A stretch of 64,000 nucleotides of DNA from contig NZ_QKWY01000002.1 of the NCBI RefSeq assembly GCF_003248355.1, positions 1,674,001-1,738,000 on the forward strand, written 5' to 3'. The notes below the pieces were generated by a model that made no database searches, was not told the DNA's origin, and worked only from the letters and a program-made list of their open reading frames with translations. The stretch is from Streptomyces sp. AC1-42W. GTDB taxonomy: Bacteria; Actinomycetota; Actinomycetes; Streptomycetales; Streptomycetaceae. The position numbers and the translations under genes were made by a program. Below are positions 16,790 through 25,703 of this stretch, in pieces; positions within the stretch are counted from its first letter, which is position 1, and each line of letters opens with the position of its first letter.

Positions 16790-17710
16790 ATGGCCGGTCC
16801 CGCCTTCCGAGCCGCCGCCGTCCGGGTGCGCGTCCCCGCGACCAGCGCCAACCTCGGCCCCGGTTTCGACGCCCTCGGCCTGTCGCTCGGCCTGTACGAC
16901 GACGTCGTCGTCCGCGTCGCCGACTCCGGACTGCACATCGACATCGCCGGCGAGGGCGCCCAGACCCTGCCCCGCGACGAGAAGCACCTGCTCGTACGCT
17001 CCCTGCGCACCGCCTTCGACCTGCTCGGCGGGCAGCCGCGCGGCCTGGAGATCGTCTGCGCCAACCGCATCCCGCACGGCCGCGGCCTGGGCTCGTCCTC
17101 CGCCGCCATCTGCGCCGGAATCGTCGCCGCCCGCGCCGTGACGACCGGCGGGGACGCCCGGCTCGACGACGCCGCCCTGCTGGAACTGGCCACCGAGATC
17201 GAGGGCCACCCGGACAACGTCGCGGCCTGCCTGCTCGGCGGATTCACCCTCGCCTGGATGGACGGTTCCTCCGCCCGTGCGATCAGGATGGACCCCGCCG
17301 ATTCCATCGTTCCGGTGGTTTTCGTCCCCGGCAAGCCGGTCCTCACCGAGACCGCCCGCGGCCTCCTGCCGCGCACCGTTCCGCACGTGGACGCCGCCTT
17401 CAACGCAGGCCGCGCCGCCCTGCTCGTCGAGGCCATGACCCGGCGCCCCGAGCTGCTGCTCACGGCCACCGAGGACCGGCTGCACCAGGACTACCGCGCG
17501 CCCGCCATGGCCGAGAGCGTCGAGCTGGTGGGCCGGCTGCGCGCCGAGGGCGTCCCGGCCGTCATCTCCGGGGCGGGCCCGACGGTGCTGGCCCTGGCCG
17601 GGGACGGCGAGGCCGACAAGGTCGCCCGGCTGGCGGGCGAGGGATGGGCGGCCAACCGGCTCGCCCTCGACGCGCAGGGCGCGAGCGTCCTGCCGCTCAC
17701 GTCGTCGTAA
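16790..17710 (+). CDS. thrB: Homoserine kinase
   Basis: A 306-aa GHMP-family kinase making O-phosphohomoserine for ThrC. VRVRVPATSANLGPGFDALG is the N-terminal family motif, GRGLGSSSAAICAGIVAA the ATP-binding loop, and GHPDNVAACLLGG motif 2. AVISGAGPTVLALA is the C-terminal GHMP motif. ATG 16790 lies 13 bases after AAGGAGA. A longer in-frame reading upstream has no such site and no homology. Unlike hom and thrC, the gene is set apart by a terminator and 336 bases. Confidence 0.96.
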   Translation: MAGPAFRAAAVRVRVPATSANLGPGFDALGLSLGLYDDVVVRVADSGLHIDIAGEGAQTLPRDEKHLLVRSLRTAFDLLGGQPRGLEIVCANRIPHGRGLGSSSAAICAGIVAARAVTTGGDARLDDAALLELATEIEGHPDNVAACLLGGFTLAWMDGSSARAIRMDPADSIVPVVFVPGKPVLTETARGLLPRTVPHVDAAFNAGRAALLVEAMTRRPELLLTATEDRLHQDYRAPAMAESVELVGRLRAEGVPAVISGAGPTVLALAGDGEADKVARLAGEGWAANRLALDAQGASVLPLTSS

Positions 17711-18114
17711 CCGGCAGACCGCCGGCCGAGAAGTGATTGCCGGTGAGCGAGAGGGGGAATGTTTGTTGGAGCCGGTAGTGTTAACCTCAAGTCTGCAATC
17801 GACGTCCATGAGGCGCGTTGCTTCGTGTCCCCTTCGGGACCACCATTTCTTCCGGGAGCCTCCCCAACTGTCAGAGCAGCCTGCCTGAGCAGTTGCGAGC
17901 ACGCTCCGGAACCGGCACGACACCCCTCGCTCCTCCAGAGAGTGGGCCGAGCAGGGGGATGCTCGCGCCGGGCCCATGCACACCTCATCTCTCCGCCGTT
18001 CCATCCGGCGGACCACCGCCCCGGCACGGGCCGCACCAACCGAGGACCGCAGCCGGACAGCACAACCGGTCGCCGAGCCAGAAGGCCGACGTCCGCTCCA
18101 GGGAAGGACCCTTC
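17711..18114 (+). promoter_or_regulatory. rho promoter and long leader
   Basis: 404 bases precede rho. AT content rises around 17758-17800 (gaatgtttgttggagcc, then gtgttaacctcaag), a plausible promoter. It is followed by a leader of roughly 300 bases. An open frame from ATG 17759 to TGA 18118 spans the leader and its stop overlaps the rho GTG as GTGA, but its codon choice at the start is not typical of this genome. Rho commonly controls its own mRNA through leader termination, so this leader may be where that happens; that is inference. Confidence 0.5.
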
Positions 18115-20148
18115 GTGAGCGACACCACCGATCTGATGGGCGTGACTGCCGACAAGAGCGTCGACAGCGCCGCGCCCGCCGAAGGTGCTGCCACTGGCAC
18201 CACCGCACGGCGCCGCCGCTCCGGCACCGGCCTTGAGGGCATGGTCCTGGCCGAGCTGCAGCAGGTCGCGTCCGGCCTCGGCATCAAGGGCACCGCGCGG
18301 ATGCGCAAGGGCCAGCTGATCGAGGTCATCAAGGAGGCCCAGGCAGGCGGCGGCGCACCCGCCGCCCAGGCCAGGGCCACCGCGGCCCCCGCCGAGGCGA
18401 CGGAGACGAAGCCGAAGCGCCGCGTCACCTCCAAGGCGCGCACCATCGCCGCCGACGAGACCCCCGCCGCCGAGCCCGCCGAGAAGGCCGCGGCCCAGCA
18501 GCAGATCGACATCCCGGGCCAGCCGGCCAGCGACGACCAGCCCGCGGGCGAACGCCGCCGCCGCCGTGCCACCGCCCAGGCGGGCAGCCCGGAGACCAAG
18601 CCGGACACCAAGGCGCAGACCCAGATCCAGACCAAGGACCGCGTCCAGGACGAGCCCAAGCACGAGCAGAAGCACGAGGCGCCCGCCGAGGACCGCTCCG
18701 AGGCCAAGGCCGAGAACGCCGCCGACAACGCCGAGGGCCGTCGCGGCGACCGCCAGGACCGCGGCCAGCAGCGCGGTGACCGCGGCGAGCAGCGCCGCGA
18801 CCGCCAGCGCGACCGCCGGGGCAAGGGCGACGACCAGAGCGGCCGGCGCCAGGGCGGCGGCCAGAGCCAGGGCGGCAACAACGGCCCCCAGGACGACGGC
18901 TTCGACGACGAGGGCGGCCGGCGCGGCCGGCGCGGACGCTACCGCGACCGCCGCGGCCGCCGCGGGCGCGACGACTTCGCGGGCGACGCCCCGCCCGTCA
19001 GCGACGACGACGTCCTGATCCCCGTCGCGGGCATCCTGGACATCCTCGACAACTACGCGTTCATCCGGACCTCCGGCTACCTGCCCGGACCGAACGACGT
19101 GTACGTCTCGCTGGCCCAGGTCCGCAGGAACGGCCTGCGCAAGGGCGACCACGTCACCGGTGCGGTCCGCCAGCCCAAGGACGGCGAGCGCCGCGAGAAG
19201 TTCAACGCGCTGGTCCGCCTCGACTCGGTCAACGCCGGGGCGCCGGAGTCCGGCCGCGGCCGGCCCGAGTTCCAGAAGCTCACGCCGCTCTACCCGCAGG
19301 ACCGGCTCCGCCTGGAGACCGACTCCAACGTCCTGACGACGCGCATCATCGACCTGGTCGCCCCCATCGGCAAGGGCCAGCGCGGTCTGATCGTGGCCCC
19401 GCCGAAGACCGGCAAGACCATGATCCTCCAGGCCATCGCCAACGCGATCACGGTCAACAGCCCCGAGTGCCACCTGATGGTCGTCCTGGTCGACGAGCGT
19501 CCGGAAGAGGTCACCGACATGCAGCGGTCGGTGAAGGGCGAGGTCATCTCCTCGACCTTCGACCGCCCCGCCGAGGACCACACCACCGTCGCCGAGCTGG
19601 CCATCGAGCGCGCCAAGCGCCTGGTCGAACTGGGCCACGACGTGGTCGTCCTGCTCGACTCGATCACCCGCCTGGGCCGCGCGTACAACCTCGCAGCCCC
19701 GGCCTCCGGCCGCATCCTGTCCGGTGGTGTCGACTCCACCGCGCTCTACCCGCCGAAGCGCTTCTTCGGCGCCGCGCGCAACATCGAGGACGGCGGCTCG
19801 CTGACCATCCTGGCCACCGCGCTGGTCGAGACCGGCTCGCGGATGGACGAGGTGATCTTCGAGGAGTTCAAGGGCACCGGCAACATGGAGCTCAAGCTCG
19901 ACCGCAAGCTCTCCGACAAGCGGATCTTCCCCGCGGTGGACGTCGACGCGTCCTCCACCCGCAAGGAGGAGATCCTGCTCGGCGGCGAGGAGCTGGCGAT
20001 CGTCTGGAAGCTGCGCCGGGTGCTGCACGCCCTCGACCAGCAGCAGGCCATCGAGCTGCTGCTGGACCGGATGAGGAAGACCCAGTCCAACGCGGAGTTC
20101 CTGCTCCAGATCCAGAAGACCACCCCGGCGCCGGGCAACAACGACTAG
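18115..20148 (+). CDS. rho: Transcription termination factor Rho with actinobacterial insertion
   Basis: A 677-aa hexameric RNA helicase that terminates transcripts. GTG 18115 follows GGGAAGGA. The N-terminal helical part contains VLAELQQVASGLGIKGTARM. Residues about 85-295 are a disordered insert rich in Arg, Asp, Gln and Glu, typical of high-GC Gram-positive Rho and absent in E. coli (419 aa); it adds RNA affinity. The primary RNA-binding cold-shock fold begins at VLIPVAGILDILDNYAFIRT (about 300). The motor has GLIVAPPKTGKT (Walker A) and VVVLLDSITRLGRAYN (Walker B). A hairpin follows the stop. Confidence 0.97.
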   Translation: MSDTTDLMGVTADKSVDSAAPAEGAATGTTARRRRSGTGLEGMVLAELQQVASGLGIKGTARMRKGQLIEVIKEAQAGGGAPAAQARATAAPAEATETKPKRRVTSKARTIAADETPAAEPAEKAAAQQQIDIPGQPASDDQPAGERRRRRATAQAGSPETKPDTKAQTQIQTKDRVQDEPKHEQKHEAPAEDRSEAKAENAADNAEGRRGDRQDRGQQRGDRGEQRRDRQRDRRGKGDDQSGRRQGGGQSQGGNNGPQDDGFDDEGGRRGRRGRYRDRRGRRGRDDFAGDAPPVSDDDVLIPVAGILDILDNYAFIRTSGYLPGPNDVYVSLAQVRRNGLRKGDHVTGAVRQPKDGERREKFNALVRLDSVNAGAPESGRGRPEFQKLTPLYPQDRLRLETDSNVLTTRIIDLVAPIGKGQRGLIVAPPKTGKTMILQAIANAITVNSPECHLMVVLVDERPEEVTDMQRSVKGEVISSTFDRPAEDHTTVAELAIERAKRLVELGHDVVVLLDSITRLGRAYNLAAPASGRILSGGVDSTALYPPKRFFGAARNIEDGGSLTILATALVETGSRMDEVIFEEFKGTGNMELKLDRKLSDKRIFPAVDVDASSTRKEEILLGGEELAIVWKLRRVLHALDQQQAIELLLDRMRKTQSNAEFLLQIQKTTPAPGNND

Positions 20149-20167
20149 TCGGGGCCCCGCCGCCGTC

Positions 20168-20205
20168 CAGGGCCGCCCCCGCACTCCGGTGCGGGTGCGG
20201 CCCTG
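20168..20205 (+). terminator. Hairpin after rho
   Basis: cagggccgc (20168-20176) pairs with gcggccctg (20197-20205). The inner arms cccgcac/gtgcggg continue the stem around a short loop, giving about 16 pairs. It starts 20 bases after the rho stop. Confidence 0.75.
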
Positions 20206-20371
20206 CACGCGTACCCCCGTACCCCCGCCCCGGCGGGCCGGGGAATAGCCGGGGGCCGACCCTCGTTTTGGGAGATACGGCCGGTCCTGGCAGACTGGTA
20301 CGTCGGCCCCGGTTCACGGACGCGCAATCCGCGCGTGCGACCCGGTGCCCTCCCGAACCTAGGAGAAACCC

Positions 20372-20596
20372 TTGAAGCGCGACATCCACCCCCAGTACGT
20401 CGAGACGCAGGTCAGCTGCACCTGTGGCGCGTCGTTCACCACCCGCTCCACGCTGGACAGCGGCACCATCCGTGCCGAGGTCTGCTCCGAGTGCCACCCG
20501 TTCTACACGGGCAAGCAGAAGATCCTCGACACCGGTGGCCGTGTGGCCCGCTTCGAGGCCCGCTTCGGCAAGGGCGCCAAGGCCTCCGGCAAGTAG
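20372..20596 (+). CDS. rpmE: 50S ribosomal protein L31, zinc-binding form
   Basis: A 74-aa ribosomal protein starting at TTG 20372 with AGGAG 9 bases upstream. KRDIHPQYVETQVSCTCGAS carries the first Cys pair and VCSECHPFYTGKQK the second, so this is the zinc (C+) paralogue. The C-terminus GKGAKASGK is basic. Streptomyces also have a zinc-free paralogue controlled by Zur, which is not in this window. A T-rich terminator follows directly. Confidence 0.96.
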   Translation: MKRDIHPQYVETQVSCTCGASFTTRSTLDSGTIRAEVCSECHPFYTGKQKILDTGGRVARFEARFGKGAKASGK

Positions 20597-20607
20597 CGAG
20601 CCGTCCG

Positions 20608-20657
20608 CGCCGGTCCGCGACGCCCTCATCCGGGGGCGCCGTGGCCGGCGTTTTTTT
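20608..20657 (+). terminator. Intrinsic terminator with T7 tract after rpmE
   Basis: Outer arms cgccgg (20608-20613) and ccggcg (20645-20650) enclose an inner cgccc/gggcg stem. TTTTTTT follows at 20651-20657. A uridine tail is unusual in this window, where other hairpins lack one, so this is a classical intrinsic terminator. Confidence 0.85.
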
Positions 20658-20744
20658 CCGGTCCGGGACGGGGCCCGTATACCCCCGCCCCGGCAGGCAA
20701 CCACCGGCCGGCAGGCACGACCAGCGAAGGAACCAGGAGCCGAG

Positions 20745-21821
20745 ATGTTCGAGGCGGTCGAGGAACTGATCGGCGAGCACGCCGATCTCGAGAAGCAGCT
20801 CGCCGACCCCGCGGTCCACGCCGACCAGGGCAACGCGCGCAAGCTCAACAAGCGCTACGCCGAGCTGACCCCGATCATCGCCGCGTACCGCTCCTGGAAG
20901 CAGGCCGGGGAGGACATCGAGACCGCCCGCGAGCTGGCCGCCGACGACCCCGACTTCGCCGCCGAGGTCAAGGAGCTGGAGCAGGAGCGCGAGGAACTCA
21001 CCGAGAAGCTCCGCCTGCTCCTCGTCCCGCGCGACCCCAGCGACGACAAGGACGTGCTCCTGGAGATCAAGGCCGGGGCGGGCGGCGACGAGTCCGCGCT
21101 GTTCGCCGGCGATCTGCTGCGCATGTACCTGCGCTACGCCGAGCGCGTCGGCTGGAAGACCGAGATCATCGACTCCACCGAGTCCGAGCTGGGCGGCTAC
21201 AAGGACGTCCAGGTCGCCGTGAAGACCAAGGGCGGCAACGGGGCCACCGAGCCCGGCCAGGGCGTCTGGGCCCGCCTGAAGTACGAGGGCGGGGTGCACC
21301 GCGTGCAGCGCGTGCCCTCCACCGAGTCCCAGGGCCGCATCCACACCTCCGCCGCCGGCGTCCTCGTCACGCCCGAGGCCGAGGAGGTCGACGTCGAGAT
21401 CCACGCCAACGACCTGCGCATCGACGTCTACCGCTCGTCGGGCCCCGGCGGCCAGTCCGTCAACACCACCGACTCCGCCGTCCGCATCACCCACCTGCCG
21501 ACCGGCGTCGTCGCCTCCTGCCAGAACGAGAAGAGCCAGCTCCAGAACAAGGAGCAGGCCATGCGCATCCTGCGCTCCCGGCTGCTCGCCGCCGCCCAGG
21601 AGGCCGCCGAGCAGGAGGCTTCGGACGTACGTCGCAGCCAGGTGCGTACGGTCGACCGGTCCGAGAAGATCCGGACGTACAACTTCCCGGAAAACCGGAT
21701 CTCCGACCACCGCGTCGGCTTCAAGGCGTACAACTTGGACCAGGTGCTCGACGGAGACCTGGACGCGGTGATCCAGGCGTGCGTCGACGCCGACTCCGCG
21801 GCCAAGCTCGCCGCCGCCTGA
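20745..21821 (+). CDS. prfA: Peptide chain release factor 1
   Basis: A 358-aa RF1 that recognises UAA and UAG and triggers peptide release. The GGQ catalytic motif is at 235-237 within SSGPGGQSVNTTDSAVR. The codon-recognition loop (PxT in RF1) lies before it, and NFPENRISDHRVG is the C-terminal signature. ATG 20745 follows CCAGGAG; earlier in-frame codons overlap the rpmE terminator and lack homology. The gene for its GGQ methyltransferase, prmC, follows 45 bases later. Confidence 0.97.
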   Translation: MFEAVEELIGEHADLEKQLADPAVHADQGNARKLNKRYAELTPIIAAYRSWKQAGEDIETARELAADDPDFAAEVKELEQEREELTEKLRLLLVPRDPSDDKDVLLEIKAGAGGDESALFAGDLLRMYLRYAERVGWKTEIIDSTESELGGYKDVQVAVKTKGGNGATEPGQGVWARLKYEGGVHRVQRVPSTESQGRIHTSAAGVLVTPEAEEVDVEIHANDLRIDVYRSSGPGGQSVNTTDSAVRITHLPTGVVASCQNEKSQLQNKEQAMRILRSRLLAAAQEAAEQEASDVRRSQVRTVDRSEKIRTYNFPENRISDHRVGFKAYNLDQVLDGDLDAVIQACVDADSAAKLAAA

Positions 21822-21866
21822 GCCCCACCCGCCCGCCCCGCTTGTGAACCCGTACGGAGAACCGCG

Positions 21867-22712
21867 ATGAACCTGCTGCTCGCCGAGGTGGCCCAGGCCA
21901 CCCAGCGGCTGGCCGACGCCGGTGTTCCCTCACCGAGATTCGATGCCGAGGAACTCGCCGCGTTCGTGCACGGCGTCAAGCGGGGCGAGCTGCACAACGT
22001 GCCGGACGCCGACTTCGACGCCCGCTACTGGGAGACCGTCGCCCGCCGCGAGGCCCGCGAACCCCTCCAGCACATCACCGGACGCGCCTTCTTCCGCTAC
22101 CTGGAGCTCCAGGTAGGACCCGGCGTCTTCGTGCCCCGCCCCGAGACCGAGTCCGTCGTCGGCTGGGCCATAGACGCCGTCCGCGCGATGGACGTCGTCG
22201 AGCCGCTGATCGTGGACCTGTGCACCGGCTCCGGCGCCATCGCCCTCGCCATGGCCCAGGAGGTGCCGCGCTCCCGCGTGCACGCCGTGGAGCTGTCCGA
22301 GGACGCCCTGAAGTGGACCCGCAGGAACGCCGAGGACTCGCGCGTCACCGTCCACCAGGGCGACGCCCTCACCGCCCTGCCCGAGCTGGACGGCCAGGTC
22401 GACCTGGTCATCTCCAACCCGCCGTACATCCCGCTCACCGAGTGGGAGTACGTGGCGCCCGAGGCACGCGACCACGACCCCGGGATGGCGCTGTTCTCCG
22501 GCGAGGACGGCCTCGACACCATCCGGGGCATCGAGCGCACCGCCCACCGCCTGCTGCGCCCCGGCGGCCTCGTCGTCGTCGAGCACGCCGACACCCAGGG
22601 CGGCCAGGTCCCCTGGATCTTCACCGAGGAGCGGGGCTGGGCCGACGCCGCCGACCACCCCGACCTCAACCGGCGCCCCCGGTTCGCCACGGCCCGCAAG
22701 GCGATGCCGTGA
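21867..22712 (+). CDS. prmC: Release factor glutamine methyltransferase
   Basis: A 281-aa SAM-dependent enzyme that N5-methylates the Gln of the GGQ motif in release factors. VFVPRPETE is the family motif before the SAM site, IVDLCTGSGAIALAMA is motif I, and SNPPYIP (near 183) is the NPPY motif binding the glutamine. The N-terminal helical substrate domain is present. Adjacent to prfA, its substrate gene, as in most bacteria. Confidence 0.95.
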   Translation: MNLLLAEVAQATQRLADAGVPSPRFDAEELAAFVHGVKRGELHNVPDADFDARYWETVARREAREPLQHITGRAFFRYLELQVGPGVFVPRPETESVVGWAIDAVRAMDVVEPLIVDLCTGSGAIALAMAQEVPRSRVHAVELSEDALKWTRRNAEDSRVTVHQGDALTALPELDGQVDLVISNPPYIPLTEWEYVAPEARDHDPGMALFSGEDGLDTIRGIERTAHRLLRPGGLVVVEHADTQGGQVPWIFTEERGWADAADHPDLNRRPRFATARKAMP

Positions 22713-22770
22713 CACGGGCCCCGCGCGCCCAGAACCCGCCCCACCCGTACACGCTTGAGGAGGCCGGCTG

Positions 22771-23418
22771 ATGGCACGGCGATACGACTGCAACGACGCG
22801 ACGGACCGTACGACGGGGCTGCGCGAAGCCGCGTCGGCCGTCCGCCGCGGCGAGCTCGTCGTGCTGCCCACCGACACCGTGTACGGGATCGGCGCGGACG
22901 CGTTCGGTTCGGAGGCCGTCGGCGACCTGCTCGAAGCCAAGGGCCGGGGCCGCAACATGCCCTCGCCGGTCCTCATCGGCTCCCCGAACACCCTGCACGG
23001 CCTGGTCACCGACTTCTCCGAGCAGGCGTGGGAGCTGGTGGACGCCTTCTGGCCGGGCGCCCTGACGCTCGTCGCCAAGCACCAGCCCTCGCTGCAGTGG
23101 GACCTCGGGGACACCCGCGGCACGGTCGCCGTCCGGATGCCGCTGCACCCGGTCGCCATCGAACTGCTCACGGAGGTCGGCCCGATGGCCGTCTCCAGCG
23201 CCAACCTCACCGGCCACCCGGCGCCGGAGGACTGCGACGCCGCCCAGGAGATGCTCGGCGACTCCGTCTCCGTCTACCTCGACGGCGGCCCGACCCCCGG
23301 CATCGTGCCGTCCTCGATCGTCGACGTCACCGGCAAGGTGCCCGTCCTGCTGCGTGCCGGGGCCCTCTCGGCGGAGGAGCTGCGCAAGGTGGTACCCGAC
23401 CTCGAGGTGGCCAATTGA
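22771..23418 (+). CDS. Sua5/YrdC family threonylcarbamoyl-AMP synthase
   Basis: A 215-aa YrdC-fold protein. This family makes L-threonylcarbamoyladenylate from threonine, bicarbonate and ATP for the t6A modification of ANN-decoding tRNAs. Seen are GELVVLPTDTVYGIGADAF, the KxR-type loop (AKGRGRNMPSPVLIG), and SSANLTGHPAPEDC near the C-terminus. GGPTPGIVPSSIVD is the S-x-x-V-D motif. It lacks the C-terminal Sua5 domain, so it is the short TsaC form. GAGGAG precedes ATG 22771, and the stop overlaps the next TTG. Confidence 0.9.
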   Translation: MARRYDCNDATDRTTGLREAASAVRRGELVVLPTDTVYGIGADAFGSEAVGDLLEAKGRGRNMPSPVLIGSPNTLHGLVTDFSEQAWELVDAFWPGALTLVAKHQPSLQWDLGDTRGTVAVRMPLHPVAIELLTEVGPMAVSSANLTGHPAPEDCDAAQEMLGDSVSVYLDGGPTPGIVPSSIVDVTGKVPVLLRAGALSAEELRKVVPDLEVAN

Positions 23419-24056
23419 CCGCCCCCGAGGGGCGTGGCATAGCGGGGCGGTCCAACACTTTCCGCATCCTCCACGTCAGCACCGGCAACGTCTGCCGCTC
23501 GCCGATCACCGAGCGGCTGACCCGGCACGCCCTGGTGCACCGGCTGGGCGACCCGCTCCAGGGCGGGCTGATCGTGGAGAGCGCGGGCACCTGGGGCCAC
23601 GAGGGCGCCCCGATGGAGGCCAACGCCGAGGTGGTGCTCGCCGACTTCGGGGCGGACGCCACCGGGTTCACCGGCCGTGAGCTGCTCGACGAGCACGTCA
23701 TCCGCGCCGACCTGGTGCTCACCGCGACGCGCGACCACCGCGCCCAGGTCATCTCCATGGGCCACTCGGCCGGACTGCGCACCTTCACGCTGAAGGAGTT
23801 CACCCGGCTGGTCCGCGCGATAGACCCGGCGACCCTGCCCGACGCCCGCGAGGAGGGCGTCGTCGAGCGCGCCCGCGCTCTGGTCCGGGCCGCCGCCGCG
23901 CTGCGCGGCTGGCTGCTGGCCCCGACCGCCGAGGCCGACGAGGTCTACGACCCGTACGGGGCCCCGATCACGTTCTTCCGGTCCGTGGGCGACGAGATCA
24001 GCCAGGCCCTGGACCCGGTCGTCACCGCGCTGACCGGCGTCTCCGCGCCCCGCTGA
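23415..24056 (+). CDS. Low-molecular-weight phosphatase-like protein with Ser for the catalytic Cys
   Basis: A 213-aa protein starting at TTG 23415, overlapping the previous stop as TTGA. The P-loop reads VSTGNVCRSP (21-30). In low-molecular-weight protein tyrosine phosphatases the loop is CxGNxCRS, and the first Cys is the nucleophile. Here that position is S22, while C27 and R28 are kept. A DPYG near the C-terminus matches the loop with the general acid Asp. The fold is clear but ordinary phosphatase chemistry should be lost. It could be a phosphotyrosine-binding pseudoenzyme. Length exceeds the usual 150-160 aa. Confidence 0.8.
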   Translation: MTAPEGRGIAGRSNTFRILHVSTGNVCRSPITERLTRHALVHRLGDPLQGGLIVESAGTWGHEGAPMEANAEVVLADFGADATGFTGRELLDEHVIRADLVLTATRDHRAQVISMGHSAGLRTFTLKEFTRLVRAIDPATLPDAREEGVVERARALVRAAAALRGWLLAPTAEADEVYDPYGAPITFFRSVGDEISQALDPVVTALTGVSAPR

Positions 24057-24184
24057 CGTCCGCCGTGCAACCATCGCGGCCGACTCCGTGTCCTCAACCA
24101 TGGGACCGACGTAGTTAAGGTGTGGGCTGGGAGCGTGTCCGCCAACACACTCCGAGATGGCCGGCGACATTTGTGGGGCAGCCC

Positions 24185-25585
24185 GTGCGTGATTACTTGC
24201 TGACACTCTGCGTCACGGCCGCTGTGACCTATCTGCTCACCGGTCCGGTGCGCAAGTTCGCCATCGCGGTCGGGGCGATGCCCGCGATCCGCGCGCGCGA
24301 CGTCCACCGCGAACCGACGCCGAGACTCGGCGGCATCGCCATGTTCGGCGGGCTGTGCGCGGGGCTGATCGTCGCGAGCCACCTGGCCAACCTGGACGGT
24401 GTCTTCGAGCTGTCCAGCGAGCCGCGGGCGCTGCTCTCCGGGGCGGCGCTGATCTGGCTGATCGGCGTCCTGGACGACAAGTTCGAGATCGACGCCCTGA
24501 TCAAGCTCGGCGGGCAGATGCTGGCCGCCGCCGTCATGGTCCTCCAGGGCCTGACGATCCTGTGGCTGCCGATCCCCGGCGTCGGCACGGTCGCCCTCAC
24601 CCCGTGGCAGGGCACGCTGCTCACGGTGGCGCTGGTCGTCATCACGATCAACGCGGTGAACTTCGTCGACGGCCTGGACGGCCTGGCGGCGGGCATGGTC
24701 CTCATCGCCGCCGCCGCGTTCTTCCTGTACACCTACCGGCTCTGGTACGGGCACACCATCGAGGCCGCCGCCCCGGCGACGCTCTTCGCCGCGATCCTGA
24801 TGGGCATGTGCCTGGGCTTCCTGCCGCACAACATGCACCCGGCCCGGATCTTCATGGGGGACTCGGGCTCGATGCTGATCGGCCTGGTCCTTGCGGCCGG
24901 CGCGATCTCGGTGACCGGGCAGGTCGACCCGGACAACATGCGGCTCTTCGAGGGCAGTGAGCGCCAGGCGACCCACGCGATGCTCCCGGTCTTCATCCCG
25001 CTGCTGCTGCCGCTGACCATCATCGCGATCCCGGCCGCCGACCTGGTGCTGGCGATCGTGCGGCGCACCTGGAACGGCCAGTCGCCGTTCGCGGCGGACC
25101 GCGGCCACCTGCACCACCGGCTGCTCAACATCGGCCACTCGCACAGCCGGTCGGTGCTGATCATGTACTTCTGGTCGGCGCTGATCGCCTTCGGCGCGGT
25201 GGGGTACTCGGTCCACTCGACGTCCCTGTGGATCGTCCTGGTGATCGTGGGCCTGAGCGCGCTCGGCCTGATCCTGCTCCTGATGCCCCGCTTCACCCCC
25301 CGCGCCCCGCGCTGGGCGGAGAGCTTCGTACCCCCGCGCTACCGCCGCCGGCGGCGCCGGGGGGAGGATGCCACCGGAAACGGTGCCGTGGAGGACCAAC
25401 AGGGGCCCGTGGACGGCCAGATGGACCCGGCAGGACCCGAGGGGCCGGGGGACGGCGGGAACGAGCCGGAGGGGGCTCCTGCGGCTCCGGTCACCGCCGG
25501 GGTCTCGGGCGTCAACGGAGCGACGGCGATCAGCCATCGTTCGCGTATTTCCGAGCGCCGCGCGGCTGGTTCCACACGTCGCTGA
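24185..25585 (+). CDS. WecA/MraY-family undecaprenyl-phosphate sugar-1-phosphate transferase
   Basis: A 466-aa membrane protein that probably loads GlcNAc-1-phosphate or a related sugar onto undecaprenyl phosphate for wall-linked glycopolymers. GTG 24185 begins MRDYLLTLCVTAA, the first of about ten membrane segments. LIGVLDDKFEID is the DDxx Mg site, NAVNFVDGLDGLAAG the catalytic loop, GFLPHNMHPARIFMGDSGS a family loop, and DRGHLHHRLLN the HHR-type nucleotide loop. The last ~120 residues are Arg/Pro/Gly-rich and soluble, longer than in E. coli WecA (367 aa). MraY for peptidoglycan would be elsewhere. Confidence 0.9.
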   Translation: MRDYLLTLCVTAAVTYLLTGPVRKFAIAVGAMPAIRARDVHREPTPRLGGIAMFGGLCAGLIVASHLANLDGVFELSSEPRALLSGAALIWLIGVLDDKFEIDALIKLGGQMLAAAVMVLQGLTILWLPIPGVGTVALTPWQGTLLTVALVVITINAVNFVDGLDGLAAGMVLIAAAAFFLYTYRLWYGHTIEAAAPATLFAAILMGMCLGFLPHNMHPARIFMGDSGSMLIGLVLAAGAISVTGQVDPDNMRLFEGSERQATHAMLPVFIPLLLPLTIIAIPAADLVLAIVRRTWNGQSPFAADRGHLHHRLLNIGHSHSRSVLIMYFWSALIAFGAVGYSVHSTSLWIVLVIVGLSALGLILLLMPRFTPRAPRWAESFVPPRYRRRRRRGEDATGNGAVEDQQGPVDGQMDPAGPEGPGDGGNEPEGAPAAPVTAGVSGVNGATAISHRSRISERRAAGSTRR

Positions 25586-25632
25586 ACCGGTCGTGGACGG
25601 CCATTAGCAGACAAATCGAAAGAGTTCTGCGC

Positions 25633-25662
25633 TCACACGTGCTCGTTAGTCCTCACGTGTGA
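25633..25662. promoter_or_regulatory. Perfect 9-bp inverted repeat with CACGTG cores
   Basis: tcacacgtg (25633-25641) and cacgtgtga (25654-25662) are exact reverse complements 12 bases apart. They sit 48 bases after the transferase stop and about 170 bases before atpI. It could be a terminator hairpin or a binding site for a dimeric regulator of the atp operon. Confidence 0.5.
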
Positions 25663-25703
25663 CGGCAAGCACACTTTCTTGGTAAAGACCTCATCAAATA
25701 GTT

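Noticed and set aside
14120..18208. 1362-codon minus-strand frame across hom, thrC and thrB
   Set aside because: Composition shadow covering several genes and their intergenic hairpins.
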